NCBI RefSeq assembly: GCF_016722765.1
Contig: NZ_JAEQND010000006.1
Coordinates: 336,010 to 400,009 of the forward strand
Direction of reading: 5' to 3'
From: Ramlibacter alkalitolerans
GTDB taxonomy: Bacteria > Pseudomonadota > Gammaproteobacteria > Burkholderiales > Burkholderiaceae_C
DNA: 64,000 nucleotides
Shown here piece after piece: positions 27,201 to 35,869 of this stretch (position 1 is its first letter; every line of letters begins with the position of its first letter). A model generated the notes under the pieces. It saw only the letters and a list, made by a program, of their open reading frames with translations. It did not search any database and was not told the DNA's origin. A program made the translations under genes and the position numbers.

Positions 27201-28079
27201 CAGGTCGGCCAGCTTGGCCACTTCCGAGTAGTCCGGCGTGACGGCGACCGTCTTCGTGCCCTTGTAGCGGACCTCGGTGAAAAAGTGCGCGTCGGGCGTG
27301 CGCGTCTGCGGGACGTTGGAGCCCCAGGCGATGATGTAGCCGCTGTTGTACCAGTCGGCCGATTCCGGCACGTCGGTCTGCTCGCCCCAGATCTGCGGCG
27401 ATGCGGGCGGCAGGTCGCAGTACCAGTCGTAGAAGGACATGCACACGCCGCCGATCAGCGACAGGTAGCGCGAACCGGCGGCGTAGCTGACCATCGACAT
27501 CGCCGGGATCGGCGAGAAGCCGATGATGCGGTCCGGGCCGTGCCGGCGGATCGTGTGGATGTTGGCGGCCGCGACGATCTCGTTGACCTCGTCCCAGCTC
27601 GAACGCACGAAGCCGCCCAGGCCGCGCACCTGCTGCCAGCTGCGGCGGGTGGCCTCGTCACCGACGATGCGGGCCCAGGCCGCCATCGGCGGCAGCGTGC
27701 GGCGCGCCTCGCGCCACAGCTTGAGCAGGCGGCCGCGCACCAGCGGGTACTTCACGCGGTTGGCCGAATAGAGGTACCAGCTGTAGCTGGCGCCGCGGGC
27801 GCAGCCGCGCGGCTCGTGGTTGGGCATGTCCCAGCGGGTGCGCGGGTAGTCCGTCTGCTGCGTTTCCCAGGTGACGATGCCGCCCTTGACGTAGATCTTC
27901 CACGAGCAGGAGCCCGTGCAGTTCACGCCGTGGGTGCTGCGCACCACCTTGTCGTGCGCCCAGCGGTCCCGGTACGCGTGCTCCCAGGAACGGTCTTCGT
28001 TGGTGGTCTGGCCGTGGCCCTCCGAGAAGGGCTCGCGCGGCTGCGCGAACCAGGTGAGGCGGTCGAGGAAGTGACTCAT
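24243..28079 (-). CDS. narG: Respiratory nitrate reductase, alpha subunit (Mo-bisPGD)
   Basis: A 1278-residue catalytic subunit reducing nitrate to nitrite at the cytoplasmic face. The FS0 cluster ligands are in STHGVNCTGSCSWKIYVKGG and the later GCARGASY; the molybdenum-ligand Asp lies in DWYCDLPPASPQIWGEQTD. The rest matches NarG to the end. Around residues 505-526 there is an unusual Pro/Gly-rich stretch (AGVPPPQPSPGGGGSGDRAS) where NarG proteins normally have a short YDDV-type loop before PYTPAWAEKITGV; the DNA there is a piece of palindromic repeat. The frame stays open, so the protein is probably still made. Confidence 0.96.
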   Translation of the reverse strand: MSHFLDRLTWFAQPREPFSEGHGQTTNEDRSWEHAYRDRWAHDKVVRSTHGVNCTGSCSWKIYVKGGIVTWETQQTDYPRTRWDMPNHEPRGCARGASYSWYLYSANRVKYPLVRGRLLKLWREARRTLPPMAAWARIVGDEATRRSWQQVRGLGGFVRSSWDEVNEIVAAANIHTIRRHGPDRIIGFSPIPAMSMVSYAAGSRYLSLIGGVCMSFYDWYCDLPPASPQIWGEQTDVPESADWYNSGYIIAWGSNVPQTRTPDAHFFTEVRYKGTKTVAVTPDYSEVAKLADLWMHPKQGTDAALAMAMGHVILKEFYFDRRSAYFDDYARRYTDLPMLVLMKEQQLPSGETALVPDRYLRASDFNGKLGQSNNPEWKTLAFDEAGKVVCPKGAIGFRWGPDGRPDAGQWNLEAKEARGNAEVKLKLSVREGDNAEAADAKVAFPYFGGIAHEHFASSEHGDVLVRSVPVQRIRLGKAGEERFATVATVFDLQAGQYGVAGELSAGVPPPQPSPGGGGSGDRASTGGDEGYDVVAPYTPAWAEKITGVPRQQVIMVARQFAANADKTHGRSMVIIGAAMNHWYHADMNYRGVINMLMLCGCIGQSGGGWAHYVGQEKLRPQTGWTALAFALDWIRPPRQMNSTSFFYAHTDQWRYEKLGVEEVLSPLADPKQFGGSLIDYNVRAERMGWLPSAPQLQTNPLQVVKDAGASDVRQYVVDALKSGALRMSCEDPDHPANWPRNMFVWRSNILGSSGKGHEYFLKHLLGTSHGVQGKDLGRDEARPEEVVWHAQAPEGKLDLVVTLDFRMSTTCLYSDIVLPTATWYEKNDLNTSDMHPFIHPLSTAVDPAWEARSDWEIYKGFAKKFSELAEGHLGVEKEVVLSPLMHDTPAELAQPLGVADWKRGECELVPGRTAPNIAVVERDYPNVYRRFTALGPLMAKAGNGGKGIAWNTQDEVVQLGQLNGTVAEAGPTEGLPKIVSDIDACEVILQLAPETNGHVAVKAWEALGQATGRDHTHLALHREDEKIRFRDVQAQPRKIISSPTWSGLESEKVSYNAGYTNVHELIPWRTLTGRQQFFLDHPWMTAFGEQFTSYRPPVDLKTTGEIAGIKPNGNPEIQLNFITPHQKWGIHSTYSDNLLMLTLNRGGPVIWLSEDDAKRAGVVDNDWVELFNVNGAITARAVVSQRVNPGMVLMYHAQEKIINTPGSEITGARGGIHNSVTRIVVKPTHMIGGYAQFSYGFNYYGTIGTNRDEFVVVRKMNKVDWLDEEASVKEGAHA
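26524..26560. repeat. Palindromic repeat inside narG
   Basis: CCCTCCCCC and GGGGGAGGG form a hairpin, followed by TTGGGGTGGGGGC. The same pattern occurs in the non-coding end of the window at 63721-63758. Here it is translated as part of NarG, in frame. Confidence 0.7.
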
Positions 28080-28098
28080 GACGTACTCCGTTTTCTTT

Positions 28099-29517
28099 TC
28101 AGCAAGGCATCTCCGCGTTCTTGCGCGCGTAGAACCACCAGGTCACCGCAATGCACAGCAGGTAGAACGCAATGAAGATGTACAGCGCCGCTTCCGGCCC
28201 GCCGGTCATCGTGATGGAGGTGCCGTAGCTCTTGGGAATGAAGAAGCCGCCGTAGGCCGCGAAGGCGGCGGTGAATCCGAGCGTCGCGGCGCCTTCGGTG
28301 TTGCCTTCCTTCGTCGCCCGCGCCATCGCATCGCGGTCGGACCTGTCGACGCCGTCCAGCGCCTGGTTCAGGAAGATCACGGGGATCATGCGGAAGGTCG
28401 AGCCGTTGCCGATGCCCGTGGTGAGGAACAGCACCAGGAACATGAGGAAGAAGCCGGCGAAGTCGCCGCCCTGGCCGTTCACCGGCAGGAAGTACAGGAC
28501 GCCCACCACCGCACAGGCCATCACCACGAAGTTCCAGAAGGTGACCCGGGCGCCACCGAGCTTGTCCGACAGCCAGCCGCCGAAAGGCCGGATCACGGCG
28601 CCGACCAGCGGCCCCATCCACGCGTAGGCCAGCGGGTTGACGCTGGGGAACTGGCTCTTGATCAGGAGCGGGAAGCCCGCCGCATAGCCGATGAAGGAAC
28701 CGAAGGTCCCGAGATAGAGCAGGCACATCAGCCAGGTGTGCTTGCGGCCGAAGATCGTGGCTTGCGTGGCGAAGGAGGCCTTGGCATCCGCGATGTCGTT
28801 CATGCCGAACCAGGCGGCCACGGAGGCGAGCGCGATCCACGGCACCCAGACGAAGGCGGCGTTCTGCGTCCACACCTTCACCGCCTGGCCGTCCTTGACG
28901 ATCGATTGCGCGTCGCCCCCGAGCACCCCGAACACGCCGGCCGTGATCACCAGCGGGCTGAGGAACTGCACCACCGAGACGCCGAGGTTGCCGAGGCCCG
29001 CGTTCACGCCGAGCGCCGAGCCCTTGCGCTCCTTCGGGAAGAAGAAGCTGATGTTGGCCATGCTGGAGGAGAAGTTGCCCCCGCCCAGCCCGCACAGCAG
29101 TGCGAGCATCAGCATGGTCGGATAGGTCGTGGTGTTGTCCTGCACCGCCAAGCCGATCCCGATGGCCGGGAACAGCAGCGAGGCGGTGGAGATCGCCGTC
29201 CAGCGCCGGCCGCCCACCAGCGGCACGATGAAGGAGTAGAAGATCCGCAGCGTCGCGCCCGAGAGCGCCGGCGCCGCGGCCAGCCAGAACAGCTGGTTGG
29301 TCGAGTACTTGAAGCCCAGCGCCGGCAGGCCCACGGCCACCACGCTCCAGACCTGCCAGACGGCGAAGGCAAGGAACAGGGCCGGCACGCTGATCCAGAG
29401 GTTGATCTTGGCGATGGCCTCGCCTTCGCGTTCCCAGAAGGCCTTGTCCTCCGGCGTCCAGATCGTCAGGGTGCGTCCCGGCCGTGCGAGCGGGACATGG
29501 GAAGTGCTCAATGCCAT
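28099..29517 (-). CDS. narK2: Nitrate/nitrite transporter, NarK2/E. coli NarK type
   Basis: A 472-residue major-facilitator protein with 12 predicted helices. The N-terminus (TIWTPEDKAFWEREGEAIAK, then NLWISVPALFLAFAVWQVWS) and the block SMANISFFFPKERKGSALG, then GLGNLGVSVVQ, closely resemble E. coli NarK, a nitrate/nitrite antiporter. It lies 19 bp before narG with a clear AAGGAG site in front of its own ATG. It would bring nitrate in and export nitrite made by NarGHI. Confidence 0.93.
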   Translation of the reverse strand: MALSTSHVPLARPGRTLTIWTPEDKAFWEREGEAIAKINLWISVPALFLAFAVWQVWSVVAVGLPALGFKYSTNQLFWLAAAPALSGATLRIFYSFIVPLVGGRRWTAISTASLLFPAIGIGLAVQDNTTTYPTMLMLALLCGLGGGNFSSSMANISFFFPKERKGSALGVNAGLGNLGVSVVQFLSPLVITAGVFGVLGGDAQSIVKDGQAVKVWTQNAAFVWVPWIALASVAAWFGMNDIADAKASFATQATIFGRKHTWLMCLLYLGTFGSFIGYAAGFPLLIKSQFPSVNPLAYAWMGPLVGAVIRPFGGWLSDKLGGARVTFWNFVVMACAVVGVLYFLPVNGQGGDFAGFFLMFLVLFLTTGIGNGSTFRMIPVIFLNQALDGVDRSDRDAMARATKEGNTEGAATLGFTAAFAAYGGFFIPKSYGTSITMTGGPEAALYIFIAFYLLCIAVTWWFYARKNAEMPC

Positions 29518-29533
29518 GGCGAATCTCCTTGGC

Positions 29534-30847
29534 TCAATGCGAGAACGAGGGGGAAGCGGGGGCGTGGTCGCCCATCACCTCGGTGCGGCGCACTTCGGTG
29601 AGGTACATCCAGATCAGGGACACCCAGACCACGCCGTACATCAGCCAGAAGGCGCTGGAACGGATGCCGGTGAGGTCCATGAGCACGCCGAACAGGATCG
29701 GCAGGAAGAAGCCGCCGAGCCCGCCGGCCAGGCCCACGATGCCGGAGATCGTGCCGATGTTCTTCGGGTAGTCGTCGCTGATGTACTTGAACACGCTCGC
29801 CTTGCCGAAGGCCCAGGCGATGCCCAGCACGAACATCAGCCCGGTGAAGGCGTAGACGTTCAGGCCGATGTGGAAACTCTGGGGCCCGTTGATCGTGGTG
29901 ATCGTGAGGTCGGTCTGCGGATACGAGAGCAGGAACAGGCAGATCCAGCTCACCCACATGACCCACCACGTCATCTGGTGGGCGCCGTACTTGTCCGACA
30001 GCCAGCCGCCGATGGCGCGCAGCACGCCCCCGGGCAGCGAGAAGCACGCGGCCAGCAGGGCGGCCACCCGGATGTCGAGGCCGAACTCGCCGACGTAGTA
30101 CTGCACCATCCACAGCGACAGCGCCACATAGCCGCCGAACACGATGCTGTAGTACTGGCAGTAGCGCAGCACCTTCGGGTCCTTCAGCGCCTTGAGCTGG
30201 TCGCGGAAGGTGACGGTGGCGGGCACCAGGTGGTTCGGGTTGCTGTGGCTGAAGAACCAGAACAGGAGCACCGTTCCCAGCATCACGGCCGCATACACCT
30301 GCGGCACCGCCTGCCAGCCGAGCGCCACCAGGATCACCGGGGCCAGGAACTTGTTGACCGCCGCGCCGGAGTTGCCCGCGCCGTACACGCCCATCGCGAA
30401 ACCCTGGCGGTTCTTCGGGAACCAGCGGGCGACGTAGGGCGTGCCGACGGAGAAGGAGCCGCCCGCCAGGCCGACGAACAGGCCGATGACGAGGAAGTGC
30501 CAGTACTGGGTGGCGGACGCCATCAGCCAGATTGCCGGCACCGTGACGGCCATCAGGGTGGCCAGCACGATGCGGCCGCCGAAGCGGTCGGTCCAGATGC
30601 CCAGGGGCACGCGGATCAGCGAGCCGGTCAGCACCGGCATGGCGGTGAGCAGGCCGAATTCGGTGGCGTTGAGGTTCAGCGCCTTCCGGATCGGGATGCC
30701 GATGACGCCGAACATCATCCACACCATGAAGCACACGGTGAAGGACAGGGTGCTGACAGCGAGCACCGACCACGCGCGGCGCGTGGAGGACGGCGCGGCG
30801 CGGGCCGCGGAAGCGCGGCGGGCGGCGGGAAGGGTTGCGGCGGACAC
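29534..30847 (-). CDS. narK1: Nitrate transporter, NarK1 type
   Basis: A 437-residue major-facilitator protein of the type I NarK group, thought to import nitrate with protons. Blocks: IPIRKALNLNATEFGLLTAM, YVARWFPKNRQGFAMGVYGAGNSGAAVNKF and YISDDYPKNIGTISGIVGLAGGLGGF. It ends 16 bp before narK2. The GTG at 30847 is the best start I can see, but no good ribosome-binding site precedes it and the frame stays open upstream to 31252, so the exact N-terminus is uncertain. A narK1-narK2-narGHJI order is also found in Pseudomonas. Confidence 0.9.
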   Translation of the reverse strand: MSAATLPAARRASAARAAPSSTRRAWSVLAVSTLSFTVCFMVWMMFGVIGIPIRKALNLNATEFGLLTAMPVLTGSLIRVPLGIWTDRFGGRIVLATLMAVTVPAIWLMASATQYWHFLVIGLFVGLAGGSFSVGTPYVARWFPKNRQGFAMGVYGAGNSGAAVNKFLAPVILVALGWQAVPQVYAAVMLGTVLLFWFFSHSNPNHLVPATVTFRDQLKALKDPKVLRYCQYYSIVFGGYVALSLWMVQYYVGEFGLDIRVAALLAACFSLPGGVLRAIGGWLSDKYGAHQMTWWVMWVSWICLFLLSYPQTDLTITTINGPQSFHIGLNVYAFTGLMFVLGIAWAFGKASVFKYISDDYPKNIGTISGIVGLAGGLGGFFLPILFGVLMDLTGIRSSAFWLMYGVVWVSLIWMYLTEVRRTEVMGDHAPASPSFSH

Positions 30848-31173
30848 GATGGGCTGGTTCCTTGTGCGGGTCGACCAGGCAACTGTGGGCGCACGGGGCC
30901 GCGGCGAACATCCCTCCGTGGACCAGCCCTGCCGCGGCGGAAGAACGATGCGCCATCGTTCGCCGGAACTAGTCGCGCCGCCAGCTTGATCTGGCGCAAG
31001 GTCGGCCGGCGGCGGGCGTCGTAAGCTGTCTTCACTCGCCGATGGATACGGCGAGCCTCCTGACGCATCGAGCGTCACCCCCGCCGCAAGCGGGGCTGAG
31101 AGCGGCCTGACGGACCGCTCTCTCGTTTTCGGGGCGGCGCAATTGCTTGCATCCCAGCCTGCGGATCCGCCAA
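30848..31173. other. narK1 upstream intergenic region
   Basis: This non-coding stretch holds an FNR-like site (30986-30999) and two GC-rich hairpins. One is at about 31078-31094 (CCCCGCCGC AAGCGGGG); the other is at 31093-31118 (GAGAGCGG, 9-nt loop, CCGCTCTC) and is followed on the plus strand by TCGTTTTCG. I found no riboswitch that I could support. It separates the nrfA transcript end from the nar operon promoter. Confidence 0.5.
30986..30999 (-). promoter_or_regulatory. FNR-type site upstream of narK1-narGHJI
   Basis: TTGATCTGGCGCAA (one half perfect, the other GCAA-type) lies about 140 bp before the narK1 start. FNR-family activators bind TTGAT-N4-ATCAA and nar operons are classic targets. 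A -10 box at the ideal spacing is not obvious, so the start site is unsure. Confidence 0.6.
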
Positions 31174-31203
31174 GAGAAAAGGGCCTTGCGAAGAAGGCCC
31201 TCG
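31174..31203 (-). terminator. Rho-independent terminator after nrfA
   Basis: On the minus strand GAGGGCCTT-CTTCGC-AAGGCCCTTTTC forms a stable hairpin followed by a T-run, about 20 bp after the nrfA stop. Confidence 0.8.
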
Positions 31204-31223
31204 TGCGCGGAACGACCCGGCTG

Positions 31224-32741
31224 CTACTTCGCCGGCGCCACCACCGTCGCAACGATGCTCGCCGTCGCCTGCGCCTGCGCCGCCTTCACCACCGGCACCG
31301 CGCCGCGCCGCAGCGCGGCGAGTTCAGCCTGGCGCGCGTAGTCGATCGCTTCGCCCAGCACGCGCGCTGCTTCCTGCGGCGCATGGAAGCCCATCGAGTT
31401 TTCCGCCGCGATGAAGTCCAGCCGCCACTGCGCCTTGCGCTGCAACTCGAGCGCCGCCGCGAGTTCCTGCTCGCTGGCGCCGTCCTTCTTCGCCTGCACG
31501 ATCGCATCCAGCATGGCGTCGATCGCCACGCCGCCGCGCTGCATCAGGTCGAAGTTGCGCTGCTGGATCTGGTCGACGCGGGCCTGGATCTCCTTCTCGG
31601 ACATCCTGTGGCAGCCCTGGCATGCGCGGTTGATGTTCAGCAGCGGGCTGCGCACCCAGTGGTCGGAGACCTTGGTCGCGCCGTCGCGCGCATAAGGCAT
31701 GTGGCAGTCGGCGCAGGCCACGCCGCTGCGGGCATGCACGCCCTGGCTCCACAGCTCGAACTCGGGGTGCTGCGCCTTCAGGATGGGCGCCCCGGTTTCC
31801 GCCTGCTTGTAGTCGAAGAAGCGGCCGCCATCCGGCATCTTCGTCTCGTTCCAGAACACCTCGATCTGGTCGACGTTCGTGCCCTTGCCCCAGGGCGCCG
31901 TCAGCTTCATCGCCGAGGAGCAGTAGTACTCGATGTGGCACTGCGCGCACACGAAGGTGCGCATCTCGTTGCGCGTGGCTTGCGTGTTCGGATCGTAGGG
32001 GGTGGCCCTGCCGCCGGCGCGCCAGCGCTCGATCGACGGTGCGAAGGGGGTCGCCGCACCGGAGTTCGCCAGCCGTTCGATCCCCTGCAGGAACGCCGGC
32101 CGCGTGACGATCAGCTTCATCGTGCTGGCGTCGTGGCAGTCGGGGCAGCTCACGGTCTGGGCGTGGCCCATGTCGTGCAGCTTCTTGCTCAACTCCTTGT
32201 ACGGGATCTTGTAGGTGGCCTCGAAGCCCTTGATCACGTCACCGCCGCCGAGCTCCCGGTAGAGCGGGATCACCGAGCCGTGGCAGTGCAGGCAGGAACC
32301 GGTCTGCGGCTTGGTCTGCCGCTGCGTGTTCTCCTGGTCCACCAGCATGTAGGCGTGGCCGCGGCGGTCGCGGTAGTCGATCGAGAACGCGTAGCCGAGG
32401 AACATGCGCTTGAGCCACGGATCGCGGTCGATCTTCTCCTGCGGCAGGGCCTCGCTGCCGCCGTGCCCGCCGAAGCGGGTGCGGGTGGTCTGCGCGGTGA
32501 GCTTGTAGGCGTCGTATTGCCTGGGCCAGTTCACGCCCCACTGGGCGGGATCGGTCGTGTCCTGCGTCACTTCGACCAGGCGCGCGGTGGTGACCTTCCC
32601 CTCCTGCTTGCGCTCGCTGATGTTCACCAGCAGTGCCGCCACGGCCACCGCCGCCAGCGCGGCGACGGCGGTCATCGACATCAGCGCCGGTGTGGAAATG
32701 CCGCGCGCCACGGCGGCGACGGGTCGGGATCCAGTCTTCAT
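31224..32741 (-). CDS. nrfA: Ammonia-forming cytochrome c nitrite reductase
   Basis: A 505-residue pentahaem enzyme that reduces nitrite to ammonium in the periplasm. An N-terminal hydrophobic segment (about residues 20-40) acts as signal or anchor. Five haem motifs are visible: C150LHCH, C199PDCH, C265AQCH, C343ADCH and C374QGCH. The catalytic Tyr and His are likely Y272 (IEYYC) and H325 (AQHPEFELW). The first haem motif is CXXCH rather than the CXXCK of E. coli NrfA; CXXCH variants are known and would not need the special NrfEFG haem lyase, and no nrfEFG gene is in this window. It follows nrfH by 22 bp. Confidence 0.92.
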   Translation of the reverse strand: MKTGSRPVAAVARGISTPALMSMTAVAALAAVAVAALLVNISERKQEGKVTTARLVEVTQDTTDPAQWGVNWPRQYDAYKLTAQTTRTRFGGHGGSEALPQEKIDRDPWLKRMFLGYAFSIDYRDRRGHAYMLVDQENTQRQTKPQTGSCLHCHGSVIPLYRELGGGDVIKGFEATYKIPYKELSKKLHDMGHAQTVSCPDCHDASTMKLIVTRPAFLQGIERLANSGAATPFAPSIERWRAGGRATPYDPNTQATRNEMRTFVCAQCHIEYYCSSAMKLTAPWGKGTNVDQIEVFWNETKMPDGGRFFDYKQAETGAPILKAQHPEFELWSQGVHARSGVACADCHMPYARDGATKVSDHWVRSPLLNINRACQGCHRMSEKEIQARVDQIQQRNFDLMQRGGVAIDAMLDAIVQAKKDGASEQELAAALELQRKAQWRLDFIAAENSMGFHAPQEAARVLGEAIDYARQAELAALRRGAVPVVKAAQAQATASIVATVVAPAK

Positions 32742-32763
32742 GAAAAGCCCTCCGGTATTCTGG

Positions 32764-33276
32764 TCAGGTCTGCGGCCCGCCGAGGCCCGCGCGCTCGCCG
32801 TGGCCGGCGCCCGCGTGGCAGTGCACGCAGCTCGCTTCCTCCGCCGGGCCGCGCTCCATCACGGCGTCGTGCACGAGGTCGCGGTGGCAGGCCAGGCAGT
32901 TGTCCTGCACGATGTCGCTGTTGAAGGCCTTGATCGCGATCGGCTCGTCGAAGTCCTGCAGCGTGTAGGCCTTGGCGTGGTTGAAGCCGTTGCGTGCCTT
33001 GGCGTAGTACTGGCCGACGAAGCCTCGCGGCAGGTGGCAGTCGTTGCACACGGCGACGTGGTGGTGGCTGGCCTTCTGCCAGGCGTCGTACTGCGCCTGC
33101 ATGATGTGGCAGTTGGCGCAGACCTTCGGCTCCGAACTCAGGTAGGACAAGCCCTCCGCGTACACCATGGCGTAGCCGGCGATGCCCAGTGCCGCGCCCG
33201 CGAAGAGGCCCAATGCCACCAGCCAGGGCGTGCTGCCCGCGATGCCGCGTTGCGGCGCTGCTTGTGCCGTGACCAC
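32764..33276 (-). CDS. nrfH: NrfH, tetrahaem quinol dehydrogenase
   Basis: A 170-residue NapC/NrfH-family protein that passes electrons from quinol to NrfA. One N-terminal helix (about residues 18-40) anchors it in the membrane, and four haem motifs follow: C53ANCH, C77NDCH, C127LACH and C150VHCH, with a Met (CANCHIM) that is the first haem ligand in NrfH. The GTG at 33276 is the start: AAGGGAG lies just before it, and the longer open frame would run through the FNR box upstream. Confidence 0.92.
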   Translation of the reverse strand: MVTAQAAPQRGIAGSTPWLVALGLFAGAALGIAGYAMVYAEGLSYLSSEPKVCANCHIMQAQYDAWQKASHHHVAVCNDCHLPRGFVGQYYAKARNGFNHAKAYTLQDFDEPIAIKAFNSDIVQDNCLACHRDLVHDAVMERGPAEEASCVHCHAGAGHGERAGLGGPQT

Positions 33277-33361
33277 ATGCGCTCCCTTTGCCTGCGCTCC
33301 GGTCCGCGATCGTCCACGCAGGCTCGACGCATCATTGATAGGCGCTGGCCGGCGGCCTTCC

Positions 33362-33375
33362 TTGATGGCCATCAA
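33362..33375 (-). promoter_or_regulatory. FNR-type site upstream of nrfHA
   Basis: TTGATGGCCATCAA is a perfect FNR-consensus palindrome. A -10-like TATCAA (33340-33335, minus strand) is at the right spacing for a class II promoter, giving a start near 33327 and a leader of about 50 nt to the nrfH GTG. Confidence 0.8.
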
Positions 33376-33499
33376 GACTGGCTCCCGGTCCGGGGATCCG
33401 GAGAGGTGTTCCTGTGTGCCGGGCCCGCGCCTGGTCAGGCCAGGCGTGAGCGATGCGAGCGCAAATGCGGCGCGCCGTCAGACCCGTCGGCGAGGCGCC

Positions 33500-33535
33500 A
33501 AAAAAAAGAGCCCGCAGGGCGAACCGGGCGGGCTC
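33500..33535 (-). terminator. Strong rho-independent terminator after nnrS
   Basis: On the minus strand GAGCCCGC pairs with GCGGGCTC, followed by a run of at least seven T. It ends the NO-response operon that starts near 39.35 kb. Confidence 0.9.
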
Positions 33536-33569
33536 AAGGGCTTGGAAAACGCAATTCAGGGCGTGCGGA

Positions 33570-34763
33570 TCACCCCGGCTGCCCATCGAGGCGCGGGCGG
33601 GTGAGCACGTTCCAGTAGCCCACGAAATACAGCGCGAAGCCGGCCGCCCAGAGGCCGGCGGAGCAGAGCACCGCCTCCATCATGTGCGCCGGCACCACCA
33701 GCGGCGCGAACACGCGCACGAAGGCGGCGGCGGCGACCAGCACGTAGCAGGTCACGTCGCGCCAGTCGGCGCGCAGCGGCCGCGCGGTGTGGCCGCGGGC
33801 CGTGCGCGTGAGCATGCCGATCACGAGTCCGCCGATGGCGCCGACGGTCAGCGCATGCACGGCGGCCGAAGGTGCGATCCAGCCGAAGGCGTTGAGCGCG
33901 CGGAACGCGAGGTGCACGGGAATCCATGCGTACGCGAGGTGCAGCACCCACACCAGCGGGTTGCGCAGCGTGGCCCAGGGTTGCCACAGCAGCCAGCGCA
34001 CCAGGTGGGCGACGGCGGCGACCGCGGCGACCACGCCCACCAGCCACAGCGGCGCGTGCAGCGCATCCGCCGCAAGCACGGCCAGGACGGAGCCCAGCGC
34101 CACCGGCTCGAGGCGCGGGTGCCGCAGTGCGCGCGCGCCCGGCACGCCGTTGATGGTGAACATCGGGATCACGCGGCCACCCATCACGCACAGGATGAAC
34201 AGCACTGCGTCCAGTCCGATCTGGATGCCGGCCCATGCGGGCAGGGCGACCACGCCCAGCTGGTTGAGGTGCACGCACAGGGTGGCGGCGGCCATGAGCA
34301 CCAGCAGACCGACGAAGAAGTAGTTGCGCCGGTTCCTGGCCTGGTAGAAGGGGATCGCCAGCGCGATCGCGGCGGCGAGCGGAAACGCGGTGTTGGCGAG
34401 CGCGGAGAGCCAGCCATAGGGCGTGAGCACCAGCACGCGCGCGGCCAGCCAGAGCGCCGCGATCGCCGCGAGCTTGCCGCCGGTGGGCGTGGGCCGGCCG
34501 CTCCAGTTGCGGCCCGCCGTGAACAGGAAGCCGACGATCACCGCCAGCGCGAAGCCGAACAGCATCTCGTGCGCATGCCACAGCGCCCCCGGCAGGTAGG
34601 GCGCCGACAGATGGCCCGTGAACTGCAGGGCCCACAGCAGGATCGACACGGCGGCGAAGCCGCTGGCCAGGAGGTAGAAGGGCCGGAAGCCCAGTTGCCA
34701 GAGGGCGAAGCCGCGCGGCGCGGCGCGCGCGGGCGGTTCCTCGATGCGGAAGAAGGAGCTCAT
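33570..34763 (-). CDS. nnrS: NnrS family haem-copper membrane protein
   Basis: A 397-residue protein with about 12 membrane helices. NnrS-family features are clear: GFRPFYLLASGFA, LPGALWHAHEMLFGFALAVIVGFLFTAGRNWSG, and the conserved GGRVIPMFTINGVPG. NnrS is NO-inducible in several bacteria and protects against nitrosative stress. Its start overlaps the preceding gene's stop by four bases, and it is the last gene of the norZ operon before a strong terminator. Confidence 0.93.
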   Translation of the reverse strand: MSSFFRIEEPPARAAPRGFALWQLGFRPFYLLASGFAAVSILLWALQFTGHLSAPYLPGALWHAHEMLFGFALAVIVGFLFTAGRNWSGRPTPTGGKLAAIAALWLAARVLVLTPYGWLSALANTAFPLAAAIALAIPFYQARNRRNYFFVGLLVLMAAATLCVHLNQLGVVALPAWAGIQIGLDAVLFILCVMGGRVIPMFTINGVPGARALRHPRLEPVALGSVLAVLAADALHAPLWLVGVVAAVAAVAHLVRWLLWQPWATLRNPLVWVLHLAYAWIPVHLAFRALNAFGWIAPSAAVHALTVGAIGGLVIGMLTRTARGHTARPLRADWRDVTCYVLVAAAAFVRVFAPLVVPAHMMEAVLCSAGLWAAGFALYFVGYWNVLTRPRLDGQPG

Positions 34764-35869
34764 GGTCTTTCGTCGGAAATGCGGCGCGGCCCGTGCCGCT
34801 GCCGCCAGGCCAGCGCTGCGCCGACCGCGGTGGCGGCGAACAGCACGATGGCGAGTGCGTTGAAAAGGGCGCCCTGGGCGCGCAGCTGGAAGCTGCTTGC
34901 GCCCAGGCCGAGCCGCACCGCCAGCGAGAGGTGCAGCACGGCCAGCGGCAGGTAGAAGAAGTTGCCGAACTGCAGCTTCACGCGGGCGACGGCCGGCAGG
35001 ATCACCGGCGCGTGGCCCATGATCATGCTGATGATGAAGCCCAGGCCCAGCGCATGCAGCGCGCTGTCGCGGGCCGGCAGGCCGAGGGCCGTCGCGCCCC
35101 AGGCGAGGCCGCCGATGGCGAGCCAGACGTAGCCGCTCAGGAGGCACACGGCCATGTAGCGCGAAAGCCCTTCGGCCCTGACCGTGCGGCGCGCGATGTC
35201 GAAGGTGAGCAGCCAGGCGGCCAGGCCGCACAGGGCGGCGCCGAACAGCACGCCGCCGATGCGCGGCGCCAGCGCCGACATGGCGGCGCCCCAGGCGAGC
35301 GCGACCAGCACCAGGTGCAGCATGAGCTGGGCGCCGGGGCGGCGGCGCATCAGGCGCGTCATCTCCAGCCGTTCCGCCGCGATGGTCACGACCAGGAAGG
35401 CGAACCACCACGGCAAGACCGTGCTGCTGTTGGCGCCCACGGCCAGCAGCACGTTGCCCGTGAACCAGGCCACGGCGCTGGCCAGCAGCAGCGCGGTGTG
35501 CGCGGCGGGCTGGCGCCGCAGCAGGAGCCCGTTGACGATCACGAAGGCGCCCGCGGCGAGCACGAAGAAGAGGGCGGCGAGGCCGCTCGCGTCGGCCAGC
35601 ACGGCGACACCGCCGGCGCCGGACGCCAGCGGGGCGATCCAGGCGGCGGGATGCTTGAAGGCCACGGCGCGCTCGATGGAGATCACCGTCCCCATGAAGC
35701 CGCACATCATGAGCGCCGCATGCGAGAGCGCGGCGCGGGTGAGCCAGGGCGCGTCGACGGCGATGGGCAGGGCGATGCCCACGCGCAGCAGTCCGCCGGC
35801 GATGCCCGCCAGCAGGGATGCGGCGACGCAGGCGAGCAGCGTGCCGCCGAGGGCGGCGCGGGGGCTCAC
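34760..35869 (-). CDS. Polytopic membrane protein of the NO operon
   Basis: A 369-residue protein with about 12 hydrophobic helices and conserved-looking His residues (LSHAALMMCGFMGTVISIERA, ALHALGLGFIISMIMGHAPVILPA). It resembles uncharacterised membrane proteins found beside NnrS in betaproteobacteria. The GTG at 35869 overlaps the MIP18-like stop by four bases (GTGA), which I prefer over an upstream in-frame start at 35917 that would overlap that gene by 52 bases. A haem- or quinone-linked role in NO response is inferred from place only. Confidence 0.75.
   Translation of the reverse strand: MSPRAALGGTLLACVAASLLAGIAGGLLRVGIALPIAVDAPWLTRAALSHAALMMCGFMGTVISIERAVAFKHPAAWIAPLASGAGGVAVLADASGLAALFFVLAAGAFVIVNGLLLRRQPAAHTALLLASAVAWFTGNVLLAVGANSSTVLPWWFAFLVVTIAAERLEMTRLMRRRPGAQLMLHLVLVALAWGAAMSALAPRIGGVLFGAALCGLAAWLLTFDIARRTVRAEGLSRYMAVCLLSGYVWLAIGGLAWGATALGLPARDSALHALGLGFIISMIMGHAPVILPAVARVKLQFGNFFYLPLAVLHLSLAVRLGLGASSFQLRAQGALFNALAIVLFAATAVGAALAWRQRHGPRRISDERP

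Noticed and set aside
31060..31130. Possible riboswitch (GGGGCTGAGAGCGG resembles part of a TPP element)
   Set aside because: The other conserved TPP parts (ACCTGAT and GGATAATGCC-type) are missing and no thiamine gene follows; the segment is explained by two simple hairpins.
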